Shown here one piece after another: positions 35,342-47,439 of a stretch of 64,000 bases of DNA. The notes beneath the pieces were generated by a model. It was not told the DNA's origin. It worked only from the letters and a program-made list of their open reading frames with translations, and did no database searches. The stretch's first letter is position 1, and each line of letters begins with the position of its first letter. The position numbers and the translations under genes are program-made. Source of the DNA: Phaffia rhodozyma (taxonomy: Eukaryota; Basidiomycota; Tremellomycetes; Cystofilobasidiales; Mrakiaceae); the NCBI GenBank assembly GCA_014706385.1, contig JACGZH010000005.1:1054001-1118000 (forward strand), written 5' to 3'.

Positions 35342-36550
35342 ACGTGTTGTCATGTATGGCCTGTATCTTCTGTGTCTTTTCCGGTCTCTTTCGCTCTTCT
35401 ACGTTTTCAATATCCCTCCCGTCGTCATCTTTTCTTTTCAATTCTCTATCAACATCTCCCCTCCCTCGCTCTTCCTCCGCCTTTTCATCTTTTTCTACAA
35501 ATTGTATAATCTTTTGTCGTCTAACGGCTCCCTCCTTTGGATAAAAAACCTGTTTACCCCTTCTCAACTCTCTGTTCTCGAGAGACGAGCTTGGAGAACC
35601 GGTTGGTTTAAATACATTCTCGTTGAAGAAAGGTCTTTCTTTAATGAGCTCTCCATCTTTTTATGTCTTGACGTTTCCCAGACACATACTCATCTTATAG
35701 GGATCTTCCTTAAACCTAGATTAAGCAAAAAGATGGTTTGATGAACCTTCTGTGAAGGCCGAGCATATCGAGCGACAAGGAAACCACTCGTTTCGCGTTG
35801 TCTCTATCTTTGGCTTTTGTTGTACGTAATGAAACCGACATCTCAGCTTTTGAATAAGACGAGGCAGAAATTCCTATCGTCCGTCTAGACTAGCTCAGAG
35901 CCACTGAATTTTACCCTACTTTCGTCTTCAGGGTGGAGTTTTTTTCTTCTCTGTGAGCCCCTCGTTTAGTATTTAGTGTTTCATCTTCAAGATCTCGCTA
36001 TAGATGGCCAGATCCATATCGAGGACAAGCAGAAACAGAATCGAAATTAGGAGCAGAAGCAGAAGCGAAAGCGAAAGTAGAGGCTAAAGCAAAGGTGGAA
36101 GCAAAGGTAGAACCAGAAGTGAAAGCTAACATGAAGCCCCAAAGTAAATACATACAAAAAAAATAATGAAAGGACCCAAGATCGTAACAAGACAGATACA
36201 GGATATATACACAACAACTTATGGTAAACAACGACAAGACGGAAGTAAGAAAACTCATCACTCGAGTGAAGCCCGCTCTGAGAACACGTATATATTGACG
36301 ATGATGGTATGTACATCAAACGATGGACAAGGATTGGTGGATGAATTCAAATAGACAAACAAATCCGAAAGGAAGAGGAACCAAAGACGAACGAATATGT
36401 GGCAGAGGGAAATGAAAGGAGAAAAAAAAAAAAAAGAGAGAAGGAGGTGATCTATTAACATTATTTGCGCCCATCCCTTGTCTAGACGATCCTTGACTTG
36501 AACCCGGTCAGAGACTTGGTCGACGGCGGCGGCTACGGCTGCTACTACTA
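35342..36550. other. convergent 3' region, 1.2 kb, SUB2/CFEM gene
   Basis: No gene seen. From about 36026 to 36130 there is a degenerate purine-rich hexamer array (GAAGCR/GAAAGC-like units). An A-run follows at about 36421-36435. Confidence 0.5.
36026..36130. repeat. degenerate AGAAGC-type hexanucleotide array
   Basis: About seventeen imperfect hexamers of the type GAAGCA, GAAGCG, GAAAGC and AAAGGT follow each other. The period is visible by eye, but no unit is perfectly conserved. It lies in non-coding sequence between two 3' ends. Confidence 0.6.
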
Positions 36551-38507
36551 CTACCGCTGTCGGTTCAACGTTGGCAACGGTCTGTCCACCAACCATGGAC
36601 TTTCTCCTGAGGTTCTCGGACCATCTTCTATACCATCCTCGGCTTCGGTCGACTGAACGCTCGTCGGTGTGAACGGATCCAAGACGGTCGAATCCCTCGC
36701 TGAGGGCATATCCACGTATTGCGCTTCCGCATCGTCTTCGCCGCGCCCTTGGAGCTGAAGTCGGTATTGATCTTCCTCCTCGTCTTCCTCTTTCTCGTCA
36801 AGTGCGGTGAACCCCAGAGAGAATTTCTTGTCGTCAACGCTTTGGTCGACAGAGAACCGGTACGCATCCGGAGAAGCGACCGAAGCGGAAGAGGTCGTTG
36901 ATGTCGGAGAGGCATTATCTAACGAGGGAGCGGACGTAAAGATGTGAAGCAGGTTTTCTCGACGGATCAAGTCCGCTGCTTCCGCTCTTTCCAGTCGAAC
37001 TCGTCGGACTGAGGAGAGGGAGGAAAAAGGAGGAACGTTAGAAAAAGGAAGTTTCTAAGACGAGGAAGTAAAGTCTATGTAGGAACCGAGGAGACCAAGG
37101 TGACGAAAGAAAGAAAGAAAGAATGAATGAATGAATGGATGAATGGATGAAATGAACAAACGTTTGGCTCGGCGCTCCTCTATCTCGAGATCCAAATCGG
37201 AACAGCTCTCCTCTGGTTCAAGACTGAAAGCAGAGGTCGAGACTCCACCGGTAGAGCTCATCTCTGGCTGTTCGGATCGTTGAGATTGATCGTCTGAGGA
37301 AGCAGTTCGATTCCCTGAGCTACCGGGCGATCTTCTTTCTTCCTTATCTGTCGAGACTGGACCTCGAGGCCAGTTGTCTCTCGACCTAGATCCGCCGTGC
37401 TGTTTGTCATGTCGGAGTTTCTCGCGAACGCCAAAGTATCCAAAGACGAGGGCGATTGCAAAGAACAAGGAGCACACCCCTGCCATCTGTCGCGCACAAA
37501 GATCGAAGAAGAAGAAGAAAGCATAAGCGGAGATCGATAGCGCATTGCTGTGTTGCATGTTGTTCTTGCAACACGAATCAAGATTAAGCGGAAGTGGTAC
37601 TCACAATGCCGCTGACATTCACTGGTTCGGGATGAATGATGGAACTACCAGAGGCGGCGACGACATTACCGTCCGCGGTCGATGTACTTGAGGTAATTGC
37701 CGTAGGAACGACGACCGCGGAGCTAGAGGCAGCGACAGTAGCAGACACGGCGACGGAAGCAGAAGCAGTGATGGACGCAGAGGCGGTAGCCAAACCGGCT
37801 GACGATCGGGTAAAGGACGGCTCGGGAAGAGTGAATGTGACGTCCTGAGGTTATACTGTATCAGTACATGTCTGCGCGAAGGCCGATGCAAGCTGGAGAA
37901 GAGAGAAAGAAAGCTTACCGAGAGGAGACAGTAGGCGAGGAGTTCTTCGTACGCCAGATGTAACACATCTTCAGTCTCGCAAGTGGCTTGCACACAGCTC
38001 TATCCGATCATCAGATTTGTTAAAGACCAACAAGTAAAAGGTGTTTTCTTTAGAAATTGAATTCGAAGTCTATTTCAAAATCCCGGTTTCTGGTATCTGG
38101 GGTACATCTTTCTTTTTCTTTTTTTTTTTGGACATAACGCGATGGACATACAAGAATTTCGGTTCCCCATGAAGAACTCGGGCAGAGACAGCTTGCGTCT
38201 TGGGCGGTACATGAACCGGCTGACACGGTCGTCAAGCAAGACAGAGCGCAAGCTTCTTGCCGTTTCGCAAACAGACTGTGTGGGAGGACGACTGATATAG
38301 GCAAAGGAGACATATGTGGGGGTGGAAGGAAAAGAGACGAGAGTTGAAGAAGAGAGAGAGAGGTGGCCTGCCGACCTGACGTCTTGCTTTAAAAAGACCA
38401 ACGCCGAGAGAAAAGAGAAGAAAGAGAAGAAAAGAAGAGAAAATGAAAGAGGAAGAGAAACAAACGTTGGGAAGCGAGAACATCAATGAGGAAGAGAGAG
38501 GCTTCAT
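36551..38507 (-). CDS. CFEM-domain single-pass membrane protein, 429 aa
   Basis: Exons: 38462-38507, 38152-38291, 37919-37999, 37605-37844, 37162-37486 and 36551-37008 (430 codons). The eight-cysteine CFEM pattern is complete after splicing: EACALSC, GSC, ASCLC, LSCVQATC and LLAYC. CFEM proteins are fungal surface proteins, some of which bind heme. A Ser/Ala/Thr-rich, likely O-glycosylated stalk follows (SASITASASVAVSATV). Then comes one membrane segment (MAGVCSLFFAIALVFGYFG) and a 200-residue cytoplasmic tail rich in Ser, Asp and Glu. Thus it is a transmembrane CFEM protein, not GPI-anchored. The N-terminus (MKPLSSSLMFSLPN) is a weak signal peptide. The donor at 38461 (GTTTCT) was chosen because it alone keeps phase with the CFEM exon, so the first exon is uncertain. 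Confidence 0.78.
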
Positions 38508-39384
38508 CCTGAACCCGCCATGCTGATTTCAAAATCACCGATACTAGAAGAACTTAAATGAAAGCATCATCATCTGGACAAACGAAGGAGTATCCGATAT
38601 CAAACGACGCTCTCGAGCCTCGATCACTCATGAAAGTATCTCCTCAATCCTATCGTCAGACAAAAGGATTGATGGAGAGAACAAAAGAGGTTAGAGAGAA
38701 CAATCAGAATAATTTAATTATTAATAAACTGCGCGCAAGGATATCCACCTGCCGATCGGTACAGCGTCAGCCTCACCTTCTTTCCTGCTGCCAACAATCC
38801 ATTCATTCCGATAGGCAGTGACGGTGACAGCAATCATCAAGCAACGGATGTCTTGGAGAGAGCCACATCTACGCCTACGGCATCAGCATCAGCATCAGAA
38901 CCAGCGGTTGTGTTGTCGAGCGCGAACACAAAAGGGAAGTGAATGCAATATGCTCTTTCGGACAAGATTACGTTCATGGGACGATCGACAAGACTGTAAT
39001 TGTATCTCTTCACGTTTGATACCGTAAGGGGTTTTAGATTCTGCGTTGATGATCTTCCCAGGTGCCGGAGTAACATGACACAATCGGCCCCTTCCAAATG
39101 AGTATATAACAGGGTATGTGAGTGAAAAAGGCAGCAGACACGGATAGGAAGGAAAGAGAGCATAACATTAGCACACAGATACACACACCCACTACGGTTT
39201 CAGCAAGCATGCATCCGTATCGTTCAGTCAGCCACACGTCTGGTTTCTAGTTAGCACACATCCTATCCGGTTGTCACTTTTCTTGCTTACGTCACAGACA
39301 CATTACGCATTACACGAAAGCCATAACATAACCACTCCAGAGAAACAAAGACCGTAAGACAGAACGCAAGCTTCAAAAAGAAGT
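38508..39384. other. intergenic, 877 bp
   Basis: Promoter of the CFEM gene and 3' flank of RPL19. Contains a short CATCAG triplet run near 38880. I see no gene. Confidence 0.5.
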
Positions 39385-40243
39385 TTACTCCTGGGCGGCC
39401 TCGACCTCGACGGCGTGGATACCGGATCGCTTCTCGGTAAGTCGCTGGAGCTTCCTCTCTCGAAGAGCCTTGTTTCGGGCTCGTCGGGCCTCCATCTGGT
39501 CTCCAAGACTGGAAAAAAATTGAAGAGTACAAGGGTGAGTTGGATGGAAAGAGAATGGTTAACGAGGTCTTTGAAGGGAAACACCCACGTCTTGGTTCGG
39601 AGCTTCTCGGCCTTGGCCTTGTGGATGAACTCCATAAGAACTCGCTTGTTCTTGAAGACGTTACCCTTGGACTTGAGGTAGAGAGAGTGGTAGAGGTGCT
39701 TGTCGATCTTTCCGGCGTCTCTGTACTTCTTGAGAAGTCGTCGGAGGACTCGCATTCGCCTCATCCACTGAACCTTGGTGGGGAATCGGGCATCAGCCGT
39801 ACCCTTTCTCTTACCGGTTCCGGTGTGTCGTCCCTTTCGCTTGGAAGCGAGGAGGTCACGAGTTCGAGCTCGGGAGTGGATGACGGTGGGCTTGACAATG
39901 CTGCAAAAGAAAAGAGAGAGCGAAAGTGCCTTCAGAAAAAAAATGACCTTTCCCAGAGTTTCTTGTACAGTGTTTGTAATCTTGATTCTTACATGTGTCC
40001 ATCCTTGATGAGCTTCGCAACTCCCTTTCGGGAGTTAGCGGTGGAGATCTCGGCGGCCTCCTGGGGATCAAGCCAGACTGAGAACAAGAGAGGAGAGAAA
40101 AGACAACAATGTCTGAGAACACCATTCGTTACGAGCATAGTTAACTGGACACCGAAGATCGGGAACTTACTCTTCCTCTTACCGACGCCGGCCACGGAGG
40201 CAGCGAGTCGCTTCTGGATGCGAAGATCGGAGAGCTTGGCCAT
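39385..40243 (-). CDS. RPL19: 60S ribosomal protein L19 (eL19), 197 aa
   Basis: Large-subunit ribosomal protein. Coding exons: 40171-40243, 39993-40077, 39589-39900 and 39385-39508 (198 codons). Sequence landmarks are [66 protein letters not shown] and [20 protein letters not shown]. The C-terminal helix is somewhat acidic ([14 protein letters not shown]). The ATG sits directly after a splice-acceptor-like TTCTTCAG (40244-40251). A 5'-UTR intron ending exactly at the start codon is therefore likely, as in many fungal ribosomal protein genes. Codon bias is strong. Confidence 0.95.
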
Positions 40244-41238
40244 CTGAAGAATAGACAAAGGCAAGCATGTCAGTAGGAAGCTCTGGGAATAAATCAAGCT
40301 GACAAAAATGTTTGTATTGGGTGTGTGTGTATGAGTGTCCGTGAGGTCGTTGCGAGGGGCGTTAATGTGTGATACCGATGTGGGTTTCGTTGCCATCATG
40401 TTTGAACAGCTCCGTTCCAATCATGCACAGAAAGAGACCAAAACTGCCCTCTCTATTGCCACTCTGTTTCGTTCGTGGAACGGACGAGGTAAAAGAGAGA
40501 GCAAGACTTTGGGGTTTTTTTTTCTTCCTCCTTTCCTCTCATCCTCCCTCAACGCTGACGACCTGACCCTCTCGATGGTATGAGCTCCATCGATCGAGTG
40601 AAGGGTCGTCCGATTGCATTTAAATTTTCTCCATACGACCAATCGACCAAGGGCGAAGTGATCATTTTTTCCTCCTTCCTTTTTCACCCCTCGTTCTCTA
40701 CTGAGACATGACCCAAAATGTAAAGATGGGATATATACGATTTGTCGTTGTCGGGATGATTCCTTGGGATGTGTGTTTGGTGAAGCGAAGGCTGAACTTA
40801 GAAGAAAGGGTTCTATTCACTTTGACTGTCTTGAGGATGGTCTTGAAGGGAAGAGGAAAAAGAACGACGGGTTTTTCCTAACTTGGGCGGCCAGACAGGG
40901 CCAAACGCGCACGGGCGCTAGGGCCGCCAGGGGGCAGGGCCAGGGCGGAATACTTAAGCTAGGAGCTGTGTTAAGTGGATATCATTCATCTATCGCTACC
41001 CGCCTGACCTTTGGGAAAAGTCAGCTCGGGACTTGGCCGTGTGGAGAGAATGTTCTGGGTTTTGTAGTATTCACTACGAAAACTACGAACGTTTCCTAGT
41101 CCGCACTACAGCTTTTCACCTAGAGGTTAGTTACTACTCTCCCCCGGAGAAAATCGAGTGGCCCTCTCAAACTTGTTCTGCCCTTTGCTGATCCCGCCCC
41201 CAAGTTTTACTTTCTCCCCATCAGCTAACTTCGCCAAC
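40244..41238. promoter_or_regulatory. divergent ribosomal-protein promoter region, RPL19/RPS28
   Basis: A 995-bp interval between two divergent ribosomal protein genes. It contains a GC-rich patch (40905-40950) and pyrimidine-rich leaders on both sides. I cannot name a specific factor site. Confidence 0.45.
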
Positions 41239-41996
41239 ATGGTGCGTGTAGACATGTCCTTTCTCTCGTTGTCTCGTGGTCGGATAACTATGGTCTTTCT
41301 GTTGATGATACACATGCTGATCTAGTCATCTTTTTCATTTCGTTTGGTTTGGAAACCTGGTGATTTTTTCTTGTTTTTATCGTTTGGTCGATAATCCGTT
41401 GTCTCTTCATTCTTTCTCGACGCCCGATTTTTCCTCGTTTTTTTTTTCTGCGTGCCTGCAAACACACCAATCCTTGGTTCACGCAAAACAGGATACTCAA
41501 TCTTCCAAGCAGCCCGTCAAGCTCGCCCGAGTCATCAAGGTCCTTGGCCGAACCGGATCCCGAGGAGGAGTCACCCAGGTCCGAGTTGAGTTCCTCGACG
41601 ATACTTCGCGATCCATCATCCGAAACGTCAAGGGACCCGTCCGAGAGCACGATATCCTTGCTCTCCTTGAGTCTGAGCGAGAGGCCCGGTCAGTACTTAT
41701 CTCGAAATCTTTCGTTTCTTGTGTTTGAGTTTGTGCTCGGTCGGATACAGAGAAACTGACCAGGCTCTGGTTTCTTTGTTTCCCTCCTTTTTTCCCCTCA
41801 ACTTTCTCTCGACATGTACCCCTCTCGCCTGAATCCGCAATTCACCAAACATTCGCTCGTTTTTTTTCCGCTTCCTGAAAATCACCCTACAACCCCTGGC
41901 TCCTCCTTTGATCCGAAAACCATCCTATCGGTTCTTGTCTCGTCATCTCTCTCTCTCTCACTATCTCTCTTCGCGTTCAACAGACGACTTCGATAA
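41239..41996 (+). CDS. RPS28: 40S ribosomal protein S28 (eS28), 70 aa
   Basis: Small-subunit ribosomal protein. Coding exons: 41239-41241, 41492-41688 and 41984-41996. The first coding exon consists of the start codon alone: ATG is followed directly by the donor GTGCGT, and the next exon begins GAT ACT CAA. The assembled product starts [20 protein letters not shown] and ends SEREARRLR, the universal S28 ending, which needs the 13-nt last exon. The two introns (250 and 295 nt) are long for this window. No convincing snoRNA was found inside them. Confidence 0.95.
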
Positions 41997-43326
41997 ATCC
42001 TGATGGGGTTGGGGCTGGGATTGCAGTTGATGCTGAAGTGCACATGCATGGCTTTTCAAAACAAACCCAGAATTCATTCAAAATTCGTTCCGGACAACAA
42101 GAGAAAAAGGCGTGAAGGAGGTCGAGTGAGAACAGGGAAGAAGAAGTGACAATAGAGAGAGATAAAGTAGGATGGAAAACTAGCTGGAAAAGAAGAAACG
42201 TCACCCGAAACCTTGATCTTGCTCGTCTTCAGGCACAAGGGAGAGTCGCTAATCGGACAGATAGACCGTGATAGTCTCGGACTCTCTGCTCTGCCACCAC
42301 TAACCACAAAGAAATTAGAGTCTTCTTGTCTCTAGGGACATAATGAAAGATCAGATAACCTAGCCGGACTGCTTACATGACGTGGAGATTTATTAATTAG
42401 ACTGACAAGGTTTGACCTTCTGATACTTTCCTTCGTTTAGGGATTCTTCATTGGGTTTCTTCAATTAGATGACTGTCCGATACAAGCAGTTCTTCCAAAG
42501 CAAGCAAGTGACCACACCCATACGTAACCAGCCCAGCACGGGACGACGTGGGAACGGACATGGCCTTGATGAGAGACACTTCAGCCAGACGCCTCTACTT
42601 GAAACGGTTTCAAGACGGACGGATGGTTTCTCGTTGTGTTGACTGACTGACCGACTGACTGGGATATTCTGGACTACTCCTCCTTTTCCTTCTTTTTCGC
42701 GAAGGAAACGTGTCTTTATGAGATCCTATTTTCTAGGCTTGGTGTAACAGCTGTCTGTTCTTCTTTTCTTCATGAAGAGTACTTGACGATCTTGATAAGA
42801 GGGGTGTATTCATCCCTTGTCTAAGTACATGTACCTGTATCTAGATCAGCTGTCTCGTCTCTTTTCGCACACGAGAGCGATGTTCCGACAGAGTGTAAGG
42901 AAGAACAGAAAACCGCATGTTCGTTCACCCAGATACGAAACTCTAGGCAGCTCTATCGGACTGGCGACCTGAATCGCTGATCCTTGGCCTCTCCCACTGC
43001 TTGCTTTGAAAGTCGCTACTTATTATGAGCAGACTAGAACATGTTTGTGCACAACCCGACATCTACGGGTTGACCGACCAAGACTCAGAAAAACGTTTTC
43101 TTGTTTCGTCCTCGACAGAGTTTCTGTCGTCCCCACTCTTAATTCTTTCTTTCTTTCTTTCTCTCTTTCTTGCATGTAGTCTGAACGTATACGATGTGTC
43201 ATTCAAGTTCAAGTTTGCTCGTGTGCGTGAGACGTAGGGAAAGACGTAATGCGGGGGGACACAAAAAAGTCATGAAAGACATGATCAAGATGAAAAGCAG
43301 TAGTGAAAAACGACGACCGAGTAAGT
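41997..43326. other. convergent 3' region, 1.3 kb, RPS28/RPL5
   Basis: The longest gene-free stretch. It contains a short GACT tetranucleotide array (42641-42660) and a TTTC run (43148-43170). Frames are short and show no family motif. An unrecognised non-coding RNA cannot be excluded. Confidence 0.5.
42641..42660. repeat. short GACT tetranucleotide array
   Basis: Five GACT-type units (one is GACC) in tandem in the convergent region between RPS28 and RPL5. Too short to be more than a minor microsatellite. Confidence 0.6.
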
Positions 43327-44426
43327 TTACTCCTCGTCGGATCCCTCGACAGACTCCTCGTCCTGGGCACCGTTGGCTCGGGCCTCGTTCCAGAACTTGA
43401 TCTTTTGGTCGATCTTCTCCTTTCGCTCGTCGTAAGTCAATCGGGCGACGGCGTACTTCTTGGACTCGGCCTTCCAGTCCTTGGACTTCTCGGTGGGCTT
43501 GAAAGTGGGGTCCTCTCGGATGGCGGCGTAGGCGTTGGCGTAGATCTCCTCCATGTCCTCGGATCCAATGTCGTCGGCAAGGTAGGTGGCGAACTGCTTC
43601 TTGAATCGCTCGTCATCCTCTTCCTCGAGGGACTCCATGTACTCGGCGACGTGTCCACCGTAGATGTACTTGTGGAGGACCTCGGCATCGAGCTCCTTGG
43701 ACTCGGGGTCGAATCCGGGGAATCGGTTCTCAGAGTGGGGAATGAAGATTCCTCCGTCAGAGGCTCCCTTCATGGCACCGAACACTCGGTTACCAGTGGA
43801 AGTTCGTCGAAGACCGACATCCAAGAAGCACTTGAAGGGCCTGGGGGCATCCTCCTCGTCGAGCTTCTCGGTAAGAACGAGCGAACCATCAGGCTCGGGA
43901 ACACCCTCGTACTTGTCGGCAAGACCGAGCTTGTTAAGAGCTCGTCGAGCGCAAAGGAGACCGGTGGCGTAGGCTGGAAAGGGATTCAAAGTGAGCAAAG
44001 GAAAAGAAAGAAAGCAAGCAAGCAAGAAGAAAGAAAAGAAAATCTCACCAGCAGTCCAGTTGGTCAATCCGTGCTTGATTCCGAAAGCGGGGAGCTCGTG
44101 GGATCGGGCGTGGGCGAAGACGAAATCTCCCTGGAGCTTGGCGTAAACGACCTGGACGATGACCTCCTTGTTGGTGAATCGGACCACAAGTCTGTACTTA
44201 GGAGCGTTGTACTTGTTCTTGGCCTGAGCCACGAGTCTCTTTCGGGCGTAGTCTAAAAGCAGGAGCAAGTGAAAAAAAAAGCCAGTAAGGATTTCTATTG
44301 AAAGTCTTGAGTTTAACGTTTCGAGACAGAACACTTACAGTCAGTCTTTCCCTCACGACGTCTTCGGTACTTAACCTGGTACCGGGAGAAGTAGGCGTCG
44401 TTCTTGACAAGCTTGACGAAAGGCAT
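43327..44426 (-). CDS. RPL5: 60S ribosomal protein L5 (uL18), 312 aa
   Basis: Large-subunit protein that binds 5S rRNA. Exons: 44339-44426, 44049-44252 and 43327-43973 (313 codons). It starts [20 protein letters not shown], then [16 protein letters not shown] across the first junction, and [20 protein letters not shown] across the second. The YVYGGH-type motif appears as [20 protein letters not shown]. The C-terminus is basic followed by an acidic end (SVEGSDEE). An AG (TTTAATAG at 44434-44441) lies 7 nt before the ATG, so a 5'-UTR intron is possible. Strong codon bias leaves a 317-codon antisense frame that is not a gene. Confidence 0.95.
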
Positions 44427-45165
44427 TTTGGCTATTAAAAAAGAGCAAGGAGAAAAAAAACCAAATTCGATCGACACCCGAAAGAGAAAAAAAGATAGAG
44501 AAAATTTAGCAAACAAGGCTACCACGAACAAAAAAAGATTTTTGGACATCTCTGTTCCTTTCATTCACTCTGGCATTTATATCAACATATGTTCACACGT
44601 ACCAGAAAGAAGACTTGAGCCGACGGATTTGTTCGAAGGAAAGAGAAAAAGGAAATTCCTCGCCCAGAAAATCTGCCTGTGCTAGCCAGCATTAGCAAGG
44701 GCCCGTTTTCAGATACGCTTGTTACGTAAGCAGTGTTGTTGTACAAACGTCCGACCAGGCTCAAATCGACAGCCAGGAGGGCAACCCAGGATGCGAAGCA
44801 TGAGAGACTTGGAGATGGTGAATATGCAGTGGCACTAAAGAGCACATAAAAGAGGAGGTAGTTATGAAGCTTTGGTAGATAAGATTGATGGCCGTGCTGA
44901 TTTAGAGGGCGCATAGAACTCTTGATCTTTTAGTCGCGTGCAACCGAGGTTGTAGCAACGCCGAATAACCCTAACTATCTACCATCTTATCTTATCTAGT
45001 CGCATCTAAACTTTTCATCCTCTCTGACTGACTCGAGTGAGGGCCATCTTCCGGTGGCTATTCTTGAGTAAAATGACTATGCTTTCGCTTTATATCGAAA
45101 CTTTACATCATGGAATAGTTGAACACGTACACAGAACCGTTATAGGACTGGCTACATAGATATAT
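44427..45165. promoter_or_regulatory. RPL5 upstream region with a telobox
   Basis: A 739-bp interval between the RPL5 start and the 3' end of the second dehydrogenase gene. TAACCCTAAC occurs at 44966-44975. Telobox motifs are common in fungal ribosomal protein promoters, but this one is about 540 bp from the start codon, so a role is uncertain. Confidence 0.4.
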
Positions 45166-46234
45166 CTACCAAGGTAAGACAGTGCCGTCATAGTTCCAAT
45201 GCTTTCCTCCGTGTGTTTCCCTAGTAGCCTCCTTGACAAGCTTGACAATGTGTTGAGCGCTCTCATCCGGAGTGATGATCATCGCAGCAAGTGCGTTCTC
45301 TGAACCATCTGGGAAAAGCTTCTTAGCGGAGGCATTGCCCATGTCGGATGAGACCACTCCTGATACCAAAGGTGAGAGCAAGCCCTCCGTTTAAGTCAGT
45401 CGCATGTTTCTCATTCACTGAGATTAGAAGAACACGCGCATGAATGTTAAGGGACCAACCTGGGCTCAAAGGGAACACGATCAGTCCAGATTCTTCGCTC
45501 TCCAGATGCATCTTGACGGTCGTATAGTTGACCGCCGCTTTGGACGCGCCGTAGACCGCGAGAGGCATCTTGAATTGAAAGGCCAGCTCAGCGGATCCCG
45601 CACCTGAGGAGACGACGATGAATTTGGGTGCGACGATAGAGGCATGGAGAAGGGAATAAAATTCTTTGTAAAGCACGACAACTCCAATTACATTGACGTT
45701 GTAATGAGTGGTCCACTGTGCGGGGTCTGATTCATGCACAAGTCCAAAGGCGTCGGGCTCAGAGATACCTAGTGATGTTAGGGGTGTTTACATAACGTCG
45801 CATGTCAATCAAAGAGGCTGCTTTGAACGAATGAACAGTTTTAAAAATAAAAATAAAAAGAGATGATATGGACTGACCTGCGTTGGCAATAATGACATCG
45901 ACTCTGCCAGCAGCCTTCTTGATCTCTTCGGCCGCCTTCTTGTTACCCTCCGTGTCGGCGGACACAAACTCAACGACGTTGATCTTGGCCTGGCTAGTCT
46001 TTGCGAGATCGTGAAGAGCAATCGCTTTGGCAGGAACTCGAGCCCCGGCAAAGATAATGTTGCCAGGATCACTGGCGAGAGCTTTGACGATGCTAAAGCC
46101 GATTCCTCGGTTGGCACCAGTGACTGGAGGCAAGAGATGTCAGAGATGGTATGAGTCCATATCCAGCGGAGCAGTAACCTAGATGCATGCAGAGTGACTA
46201 AAGACTGACTGAGGTATACGGTGTTGTTAGACAT
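45166..46234 (-). CDS. short-chain dehydrogenase/reductase, 257 aa
   Basis: A classical SDR oxidoreductase. Exons: 46210-46234, 45878-46123, 45460-45768 and 45166-45359 (258 codons). The cofactor motif TGANRGIGF forms across the first intron. Then come IIANAG, VIGVVVLYKEF and SSGAGS, the catalytic YGASKAAVNY, and SPG-VVSSDMGNASAKK across the last intron. The overall pattern (TGANRGIG, NVxG, SDMG) resembles fungal carbonyl-reductase or norsolorinic-acid-reductase-like SDRs of unknown substrate. It is unrelated in intron positions to the SDR at 0.7-2.2 kb, and the two are not recent duplicates. Neither lies in a biosynthetic cluster. Confidence 0.87.
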
Positions 46235-47439
46235 TGTTAAATTGGCTCAGATAATGAGAAGTTTAGAGAGTGAGAGATTGGGATGCTTGTTAGACGGAAG
46301 ACGAGATGAGTTATGTATGGTGTTAACACATGTGTAGTCTCTCTATATAATTGAACACATAGACAACGGTAAGATGACCAGATTAGGATACAACCACATC
46401 GTCATCCTATGAGCTTGGTCATGTTTGGTCATCTGATGGACATGGAGATATTGTATGTCAAGTTTTGGGAAATGTATGTGAGCATGACTGATTGCGGTTG
46501 ATTAGTGAGCTTGTATACATGCAGCCACGAGGATGTCTACCATGTGGACGATTGCGTTTGTAAAAGCGGGGAGATTTGTTAGATTAGATTCATAATGATT
46601 CTGGGTAAGCCTTCCCACTATGTTTGAGATCATTCTGGAACGCAAGTCAGTACCTGTTGACTGTCGACGGTTCTATCAGTCCGGTGATTCAGAAAAGCAG
46701 AAGGACTAGCTGACCTGGCTGATTGGAAGTTGGAGGAAAGCTGAGAGATGAGACCGAGTGCTTAGTCGAAACATTCATCTCTGAACAGCGTTGTCTATGC
46801 CATCATCACGTATCACACCCTCCTCTGTTCTAAACATATAAAACGAAACCGGCGATCATTTCTACATTGTTACTTCCCATCAAGAAATCTCCCAGTCTAT
46901 ACTAAGGTTCAACTGCTTTCAACGTTCGAGAAAAACACAAACTGGTGGATGGACTCAATCGGTCCGAGTGTAGATATTGTTAAAGAAAGCTCAACCTCTT
47001 CAGAATGTTCATTTTTTTTTTCCTTCAAGTCTCTCTTCTATGCTGGTAATTCCTGGTCTGTTGTAGTAAAGAAACAAAGCAGAACGTGAAACCTCACGTG
47101 TGCGGAGAGATAGGAGATGTTAAACGTGCCTGATGATCTAACTAGTTACTAGTTACTTCTTTAACCCTAACATTCTTTTTGAACTTTGCATACTCTTTTC
47201 CTCGGCACAATTTCAAATTTTTGCTCTCTGTTGTGATAACAGCATCATTGTCTCTTATCTACCGAATGGTCTCAAGCTGAAAGATATATGACGGATAGAA
47301 GAGAGAACAAGATCACGTTCTACCATTACTAAAGTGTACATGATGAATTTATCATATTAGATCAACAAAGAAACAACCTGGGGGGATTAAAGACAACTTT
47401 TTAGCGGAGGAGGGGAAAAGGCGAAGTATTTTCGCACAT
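46235..47439. other. intergenic, 1.2 kb
   Basis: Upstream of the dehydrogenase and downstream of pyruvate kinase. TAACCCTAAC occurs at 47162-47171. AT content is higher than in neighbouring genes. No coding evidence. Confidence 0.45.

Noticed and set aside
41242..41491. Possible C/D-box snoRNA in RPS28 intron 1 (TTGATGATAC and CTGA near 41295-41320)
   Set aside because: The first base does not match the RTGATGA C box, the CTGA is too close to be the D box, and no terminal stem is visible.
43303..44256. A 317-codon open frame antisense to RPL5, and similar frames opposite PYK1 and LEU1
   Set aside because: The same codon-bias artefact: complements of genes rich in CGA, CTC and GTC rarely contain stops. 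They run through the sense introns and end without conserved sequence.
684..46234. The two SDR genes as a duplicated pair or part of a secondary-metabolite cluster
   Set aside because: They differ in motif details and in every intron position, lie 43 kb apart, and have housekeeping neighbours. No synthase, P450 or transporter lies nearby.
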